From positions 2,795-9,801 of the forward strand of contig DNNS01000449.1 of assembly GCA_003497555.1 (NCBI GenBank): 7,007 nt of DNA, in the 5' to 3' direction. Position numbers and translations under genes: made by a program. Each line of letters starts with the position of its first letter. Within the stretch, counting starts at the first letter, position 1. The notes beneath the pieces were generated by a model, which ran no database searches, had not been told where the DNA came from, and worked only from the letters and a program-made list of their open reading frames with translations. This DNA is from Spirochaetia bacterium. GTDB taxonomy: Bacteria; Spirochaetota; UBA12135. This document shows positions 1-4,226 of this stretch, piece after piece.

Positions 1-57
1 CTGCGGCAACGAAGTAGATGGCGCAAGCTTGAAGCAGCTGTTTACAAAGGAGTCTGA
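1..57 (+). CDS. Possible C-terminal tail of an upstream gene (partial)
   Basis: Frame 1 is open from the window edge to a TGA at 55-57 and encodes 18 residues ending LEAAVYKGV. The stop is one base before the ATG of the J-like gene, and that gene's Shine-Dalgarno lies inside this reading frame, which is a typical layout for a coupled operon. No family can be recognised from so short a tail. The competing reading is that frame 2, also open from base 2, is coding and simply continues into the J-like protein. In that case this tail is not a gene. Confidence 0.3.
   Translation: MRQRSRWRKLEAAVYKGV
47..52 (+). promoter_or_regulatory. Shine-Dalgarno deciding the J-like start
   Basis: AAGGAG sits 6 nt before the ATG at 59. 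No comparable site precedes the earlier in-frame TTG at 29. This favours initiation at 59. Confidence 0.7.
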
Positions 58-58
58 A

Positions 59-349
59 ATGCTTTTTCCCTATGAGGCTCTGAATCTGCCGGATGATGCG
101 GATGACGGGATAATACGCAGGGCGTATCTGGAAATGGTGAAAAAATATACCCCGGAAAAAGACCCTGATAAATTCCGCGCTGTGAATGAGGCTTATGCCT
201 TGATCAAGGATGCCGAAGCCCGGGCGCGCCTTCGCGTATTCGGTATGAAAGAGAACGGAACGAACAAACTGGAGGATTTGGTACGGCCGTCTGCGCCGGG
301 ACGGAAAAAAATCGGAATTGATGCATGGCTGTCATTAATAAACTGTTAA
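59..349 (+). CDS. Small J-domain-like protein with degenerate HPD (TPE)
   Basis: A 96-residue protein that looks like an isolated J-domain, the module that delivers clients to Hsp70 and stimulates its ATPase. Residues 3-12 (FPYEALNLPD) match the usual J-domain opening, residues 17-30 form helix II ending VKKY, and residues 37-58 match helix III (F-R-A-V-N-E-A-Y-A-L, then D and R residues). The loop between helices II and III, where canonical J-proteins carry His-Pro-Asp, reads Thr31-Pro32-Glu33. There is no G/F region, zinc finger or client-binding domain. Only a short tail with a basic stretch and a GIDAWLSLI end follows. The ATG at 59 is chosen for its AAGGAG site, although the frame stays open to the window edge, so an N-terminal extension is possible. 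It lies directly before a GrpE-like gene and an hsp70, which supports a role as their co-chaperone. Loss of HPD makes canonical ATPase stimulation doubtful. Confidence 0.75.
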   Translation: MLFPYEALNLPDDADDGIIRRAYLEMVKKYTPEKDPDKFRAVNEAYALIKDAEARARLRVFGMKENGTNKLEDLVRPSAPGRKKIGIDAWLSLINC

Positions 350-359
350 AGGATTTATA

Positions 360-1265
360 ATGGAAAATGAAAATTTCAGCGAAACCTCCGGAACCGGAAG
401 AAAAAATGAAACTCGCGAATTTGCGGATATTATAAAAGAAAACACCGTAAAATTCGCTGAAGAAACCGGAGAACTGCTCGATCAGGCTCTTGCCGGATTG
501 AACAGGGAAATCAGCGCAGTAAAAGACAGGTTCAGAAGCAGCGTTCTTGAAACTGCGCACGCGTACCGGCAGAAAAATGAAAATGACTGGAGATTTTCTC
601 TTATAAACGATTTTAGCGCCTGGCTGTACGAACTTTCCGATGAAGAGTATAACAGTTTCCCGGACGGAAAAGATAATCCGCCGGACGGGGAATCCGAAAT
701 CCCCGATTATATGACCCTGCTGCGGCATTTTATCGTACTCCGGCATGAGGTAAGAAACCAGAGCGAAATAACGCTTGAGACAGGTAAAAATTTTACCGCC
801 GAGATGCAGTCTGCCAGGGACGCTCTTGCCCATCAGGAAAACAGGCTTGCGCAGCTTGTTCTGGATCTCAAATCAGAGATACCCCGGGCCCGCAGAGAAG
901 GCGAGGAAAAAATAATTCATGAGCTTCTGAATATTTATGATGATATTTCCTCTCTGGCGGAAGAGTCCGCATTCCTGGAAAGCGTAAAACCCGGGTGGTT
1001 TTCGCGGAAGAATAATAATCTCGAACGCATTATTCAAAACCAGAATAATACACTTAATAAAATCCGGGATGCGCTTGAAAAACTGAAGATTGCTCCGGTT
1101 TGCAGAATAGGCGACCGGTTTGATCCCGCACGGATGCGGGCAGCAGGCACGACTTTCAATCCTGATTTTAATAATGAGGCTGTTATAAAAATTTTCAGGC
1201 AGGGATATATTAAAGAAGGCAATATTCTCAGGCTCGCGGAAGTTGAAATCAATAAAAAGGAATAA
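360..1265 (+). CDS. grpE-like: GrpE-like nucleotide exchange factor with long N-terminal extension
   Basis: A 301-residue protein whose C-terminal half resembles GrpE, the dimeric factor that releases ADP from Hsp70. Residues about 145-240 are charged and helical (the long dimerising helix; R-A-R-R-E-G at 176-181 and the I-Y-D-D-I-S-S-L part at 192-199 correspond to the GrpE core). Residues 250-299 match the GrpE beta domain: I-G-D-R-F-D-P at 250-256, then F-R-Q-G-Y at 279-283 and N-I-L-R-L-A-E-V at 288-295, compared with the usual QKGY and RVLRPA motifs. The HEAV motif that normally follows FDP is replaced by R-M-R-A (258-261). Ordinary GrpE is around 200 residues, so about 100 residues are extra. 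They hold an acidic, helical segment, a hydrophilic Pro/Gly/Asp-rich loop near 100-117, and a Leu/Arg-rich helix at 118-133. AAAGGA lies 6 nt before the ATG. It follows the J-like gene by 10 nt and ends 3 nt before hsp70. Confidence 0.82.
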   Translation: MENENFSETSGTGRKNETREFADIIKENTVKFAEETGELLDQALAGLNREISAVKDRFRSSVLETAHAYRQKNENDWRFSLINDFSAWLYELSDEEYNSFPDGKDNPPDGESEIPDYMTLLRHFIVLRHEVRNQSEITLETGKNFTAEMQSARDALAHQENRLAQLVLDLKSEIPRARREGEEKIIHELLNIYDDISSLAEESAFLESVKPGWFSRKNNNLERIIQNQNNTLNKIRDALEKLKIAPVCRIGDRFDPARMRAAGTTFNPDFNNEAVIKIFRQGYIKEGNILRLAEVEINKKE

Positions 1266-1268
1266 AAC

Positions 1269-3113
1269 ATGAATGAAGTAATTGTAGGTATTGATCTCGG
1301 TACCACTAACAGCGAGATCGCCGTGTTTGTAGATAACAGAATTGAGATTATCAAAGATGACGACGGCAGCGCCATGCTGCCGTCCTGTGTAGGAATGAAC
1401 TCCGAAGGTAAACTTGTTGTCGGCGCAGTTGCCAGGAATCAGTACGCTTTATATCCTGAAAAAACAGTCAAATCCATTAAAAGAAAAATGGGGCTTGATG
1501 AAAAAATCAGGCTGGGCGAAAATGAATATGCTCCGCAGGAAATTTCAGCCATGATTTTACGGTCTCTTAAAAACCGGGCTGAAAAAAGACTGGGCTGTCC
1601 TGTGCACAAGGCGGTTATAACGGTTCCCGCCCAGTTTAATGATGCCCAGCGTCAGGCTACCCGTGATGCCGGCAGGATAGCGGGGCTTGAAGTAGTCCGC
1701 ATTCTAAACGAGCCCACTGCCGCATGCCTGGCGTATGAAGGCAGCGGAGAGAAAAAACAGCGTAAGGTGCTGGCGTTTGATTTCGGAGGCGGAACTTTTG
1801 ATGTCTCGGTTGTCACCATGGAAGACGATGTTGTCGAGGTTATTGCCAGCAGGGGAGACAATCATCTTGGCGGTGATGATATAGACAATATTATAAAAGA
1901 ATGGATAAAAAACAAAATAGCCGCGCATACAGAAAAAGACCGGGAGATCAGCAGATATACGGATTATTATCTTAACCTTCCGGCGGAAAATGCCAAACAC
2001 AGGCTTTCGGATTATCCGCATGCCAGAATAATTGAAACCAGCCTGAAGTTTAAAGACGGAGACTCCGCGAGTATTGATGAAGAACTCGATCGGGAAGAAT
2101 ATAACGCAATGATCCGGCCCCTGATGGATAAAATGCTGTCCTCGGTGCATGGAGCTCTCGATGACGCAAAGCTCAAGGCGGATGACATAGACGAGATTAT
2201 TCTTGTGGGAGGATCAACCCGTATACCGTATATCAGCGAAACTTTAGCCCGGGAAATCGGCAAAACGCCGCGGCAGGACGTGCATCCGGACCTGGCTGTA
2301 GCCCTGGGCGCGGGTATCATGGCAGCCCGGCTGATGGGGCAGGAAAACCAAAAGGTTCTGGTGGATATAACGCCCTATACTTTCGGCACATCCTGTCTCG
2401 GTTTTGTAAATGGCGAGTACGCACCTTTCCAGTTTGTGCCTGTACTGAAAGCGGGAACTCCGCTCCCCGCCTCGAAGGCAGAAGCTTTTTTCACAATTTT
2501 TGATAATCAGGAAAAAGTTGAAGTAAAAATTTTCCAGGGACAGGATCCGGACGCGCGAAAAAATATTTTTTTAGGCGATTTTCAAATTGAAAATCTTGGC
2601 AAATACCCGAGTGGAAATAAAATAATCCTTGATATGAATCTGGATCTGGACGGTATTCTCCGCGTGAGCGCTATTGAAAAAAAAACCGGTTTGCAGAAAG
2701 ATATAACAATCAAAGACGCTCTTTCAAAACTTTCGGATGAACAAATTTTAAAATCGAAAGAAGAAATTGAAAAGCTTTTTCATAAAGACTCTATGGTTTT
2801 AAATATGGATGAAGATGAAGATACGGACGAAGAAACCGTCGAATGCGGTTCGGAAGCTGTAAAAATAACAGATATTGATCAAAATATATCTGAAAACACA
2901 GCCAGCGGTGAAGAAAATTCCATGAATACCCGGCTCCGCGAACTGCAGGGCAGGGTGAGAAAGCAGTTTGACAGCATGGACGATATTGACAGGACTGATA
3001 CCGAAAACCTTCTAAGCGAGCTTAAAAACGCCCTGGCCTGCGAAGACCATGATAAATTTTGCGCCAAAGAAACAGAACTGAACGACATTCTCTTTTTCCT
3101 GGAGAAAAAGTAA
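1269..3113 (+). CDS. dnaK-like: Divergent Hsp70/DnaK-family chaperone
   Basis: A 614-residue Hsp70, an ATP-driven cytosolic chaperone. The nucleotide-binding domain (1-360) has phosphate-1 IDLGTTNS (8-15), conserved Lys71 in SIKR, the NEPTAA segment (147-152), phosphate-2 DFGGGTFDVS (171-180), GDNHLGGDD (197-204) and adenosine motif VGGSTRIP (313-320). The linker VLVDITP (363-369) leads into a beta-type substrate-binding domain to about 485, then a helical lid. Departures from housekeeping DnaK: the RTTPS segment reads SAMLPS; there is an insertion before the GTPLP strand (around 380-395); the arch residue equivalent to E. coli Ala429 appears to be Ile410; the PAPRG stretch is lost; the lid is interrupted by an acidic, probably disordered stretch (513-550); and there is no EEVD-like tail, the protein ending LEKK. 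AAAGGA lies 7 nt before the ATG. It is embedded between a GrpE-like gene and a zinc-ribbon/TPR gene. I read it as a specialised paralogue; a main DnaK elsewhere in the genome is expected but not visible. Confidence 0.95.
   Translation: MNEVIVGIDLGTTNSEIAVFVDNRIEIIKDDDGSAMLPSCVGMNSEGKLVVGAVARNQYALYPEKTVKSIKRKMGLDEKIRLGENEYAPQEISAMILRSLKNRAEKRLGCPVHKAVITVPAQFNDAQRQATRDAGRIAGLEVVRILNEPTAACLAYEGSGEKKQRKVLAFDFGGGTFDVSVVTMEDDVVEVIASRGDNHLGGDDIDNIIKEWIKNKIAAHTEKDREISRYTDYYLNLPAENAKHRLSDYPHARIIETSLKFKDGDSASIDEELDREEYNAMIRPLMDKMLSSVHGALDDAKLKADDIDEIILVGGSTRIPYISETLAREIGKTPRQDVHPDLAVALGAGIMAARLMGQENQKVLVDITPYTFGTSCLGFVNGEYAPFQFVPVLKAGTPLPASKAEAFFTIFDNQEKVEVKIFQGQDPDARKNIFLGDFQIENLGKYPSGNKIILDMNLDLDGILRVSAIEKKTGLQKDITIKDALSKLSDEQILKSKEEIEKLFHKDSMVLNMDEDEDTDEETVECGSEAVKITDIDQNISENTASGEENSMNTRLRELQGRVRKQFDSMDDIDRTDTENLLSELKNALACEDHDKFCAKETELNDILFFLEKK
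3101..3104 (+). promoter_or_regulatory. Shine-Dalgarno for the zinc-ribbon/TPR gene, inside the hsp70 end
   Basis: GGAG within the last codons of hsp70 lies 8 nt before the ATG at 3113. That ATG overlaps the hsp70 stop by one base (TAATG). The site and overlap set the start here rather than at in-frame codons further upstream, and they imply translational coupling. Confidence 0.7.
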
Positions 3114-3421
3114 TGAAATGCCCGGCATGCAGACGCGAGGCAGGGCTTGAGAATATATGCCCAAGATGCGGGCTTGAACTCACTGCCCTGATGGAATTGC
3201 ACGCTAAATACGGGCATAACCTCCGAACTGGAATAAATAAACTGAAAAACGAAAATTTCCGGGAAGCGTATGCCTTCTTTCAAAAAGCGTACCGCATGGA
3301 GAATACTGAAAAAGCCCAAAAAGGGCTTGCCGCAAGCCTTGCGGGAATGGGATATTATAAAAAAGCGGCGGAGCTGTTATTAAAAAACCTGCGTAAAGTT
3401 GACGGAAACCGCGCTGAATAA
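3113..3421 (+). CDS. Zinc-ribbon plus TPR-like small protein, coupled to hsp70
   Basis: A 102-residue protein of unrecognised family. The N-terminus is a probable zinc ribbon with Cys3-x2-Cys6 and Cys16-x2-Cys19 (CPAC and CPRCG, nine residues between the pairs). Residues about 35-62 and 64-92 form two helical hairpins of TPR type: N-F-R-E-A-Y-A-F-F-Q-K-A-Y in the first, and Y-Y-K-K-A-A-E-L-L-L-K in the second, each preceded by a helix. There is no signal peptide or membrane segment, so it is expected in the cytoplasm. The start codon overlaps the hsp70 stop, which implies production in step with the chaperone. The likely role is a protein-protein adapter for the Hsp70 module or its client, which is an inference from position and fold only. 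TPR clamps often bind EEVD tails, but the neighbouring Hsp70 lacks one, so any binding would use another surface. Confidence 0.8.
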   Translation: MKCPACRREAGLENICPRCGLELTALMELHAKYGHNLRTGINKLKNENFREAYAFFQKAYRMENTEKAQKGLAASLAGMGYYKKAAELLLKNLRKVDGNRAE

Positions 3422-3492
3422 CAAACGGAATTTATAATCTGATTACAAATATAATAGATTTTTGTTTTATATTCCGGAAAAGTAATATCAAC

Positions 3493-3515
3493 AAGAACGG
3501 TATTTTGTTCTTTTT
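3493..3515 (+). terminator. Weak candidate terminator of the chaperone operon
   Basis: AAGAAC (3493-3498) pairs with GTTCTT (3507-3512), extendable by two G-U pairs to leave a TATT loop. Three further T residues follow at 3513-3515. The stem is short and AT-rich, so efficiency is uncertain. On the minus strand the same stem has no T-tract, so it would mainly serve the + operon. The rest of the 3422-3541 gap shows no gene. Confidence 0.3.
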
Positions 3516-3541
3516 ATGAATTTAAACAGGTGAAAAAATCA

Positions 3542-4213
3542 CTAATTTTCAATCTTGCCTGAATCTTCCGGAGCAGCGGTTTCTGTACTTGCAGATTTTT
3601 CCGGTTCGGTATAGGCGCTGTTGTTTATGGTAAGCATAACAGTCGCAATTACATCGCTATAAAAACCGCGGATGCGCGTTATCCAGTAAATACTGCCGTC
3701 GTAAGTATCGGAAAGTTTAAGGTATACCTCTATAAAACTGTTTTCCTGCTGCCGGTTGGCCTGGTATTTTAATATTCTTCCCTGCAGCACGGCATCTATT
3801 TTACGAAAAGGGCTGCTTTTATAAAAAACCGCGCTTTCCAGTTTGGATGTTTTCATATCTACATCGCCTATGCGCCTTTCAATGGTATCTCTTTCTTCTG
3901 AAGATTCCGGGTATTCGCCTGCCGCCACCCTGATTTTACTTTTTTCGTAAAAAGCCCTGATTAAATCATCCGTAAAATTATGGCTGAGCTCAATGTAATC
4001 AACGATTTCACCTCTGAATGTTTTTACGCTTTTGGCATCAAAACGCAAAACAGAAATACTTTTAATCTGGGCTTTGGTAAAGCTTTCATTGGGTTTGGTA
4101 TCGGTTTCAATATACTGATCTTTATTAGCCATACCAAGCGTGGAAACCGAACCGGAAGTTCCGGCGCAGGCGGCTATGAAAATTACCGGCAGCAGCCAAA
4201 AAAAATTTTTCAT
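3542..4213 (-). CDS. Outer-membrane-type lipoprotein, possibly CsgG/LpoB-like fold
   Basis: A 223-residue lipoprotein. Residues 1-15 are a signal peptide (MKNFF, then a hydrophobic core) with lipobox I-A-A-C, the lipidated residue being Cys16. Ala at the next position does not act as an inner-membrane retention signal, so sorting to the outer membrane is plausible. The mature part has an alternating strand/helix pattern: a strand at I53-S-V-L-R-F-D, a helix with F-T-D-D-L-I-R-A-F-Y, a D-A-V-L-Q-G-R-I strand, and then E-V-Y-L-K-L-S-D-T-Y-D-G and Y-W-I-T-R-I-R-G. That order recalls CsgG/LpoB/TolB-N type periplasmic lipoproteins, but I cannot confirm the family. The C-terminus (last 22 residues or so) is rich in Ser, Thr, Glu and Pro and is probably disordered. 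The ATG at 4213 is preferred over an in-frame GTG at 4222 because GAGGTG is 6 nt before the ATG. It follows the large TPR/propeller gene by 13 nt. Confidence 0.8.
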   Translation of the reverse strand: MKNFFWLLPVIFIAACAGTSGSVSTLGMANKDQYIETDTKPNESFTKAQIKSISVLRFDAKSVKTFRGEIVDYIELSHNFTDDLIRAFYEKSKIRVAAGEYPESSEERDTIERRIGDVDMKTSKLESAVFYKSSPFRKIDAVLQGRILKYQANRQQENSFIEVYLKLSDTYDGSIYWITRIRGFYSDVIATVMLTINNSAYTEPEKSASTETAAPEDSGKIEN

Positions 4214-4219
4214 GCAGTT

Positions 4220-4225
4220 CACCTC
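4220..4225 (-). promoter_or_regulatory. Shine-Dalgarno deciding the lipoprotein start
   Basis: GAGGTG on the minus strand is 6 nt upstream of the ATG at 4213. The alternative GTG at 4222 lies inside this site, which argues against it as the start. Confidence 0.65.
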
Positions 4226-4226
4226 G

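Noticed and set aside
204..833. Long open frame on the minus strand opposite the J-like and GrpE-like genes
   Set aside because: It overlaps two recognisable + strand genes entirely, and its translation has no recognisable domain. It is a shadow frame.
1857..1883. Asn in GDNHLGG where E. coli DnaK has the Thr199 autophosphorylation residue
   Set aside because: Bacillus-type DnaK proteins also carry Asn at this position, so it is normal family variation and not a special trait of this paralogue.
3433..3438. TATAAT resembling a -10 box after the chaperone operon
   Set aside because: The nearest TTGACG (3399-3404) is 28 nt away, too far for a -35 element, and there is no + strand gene downstream to serve. 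The region is simply AT-rich.
3436..3470. Second possible hairpin AATCT/AGATT followed by T-rich sequence
   Set aside because: It has only five weak pairs around a 15-nt loop, which is not convincing as a terminator.
3472..3479. Eight-base palindrome TTCCGGAA in the intergenic gap
   Set aside because: It is a short single occurrence between two gene ends. There is no second copy or promoter context to support an operator.
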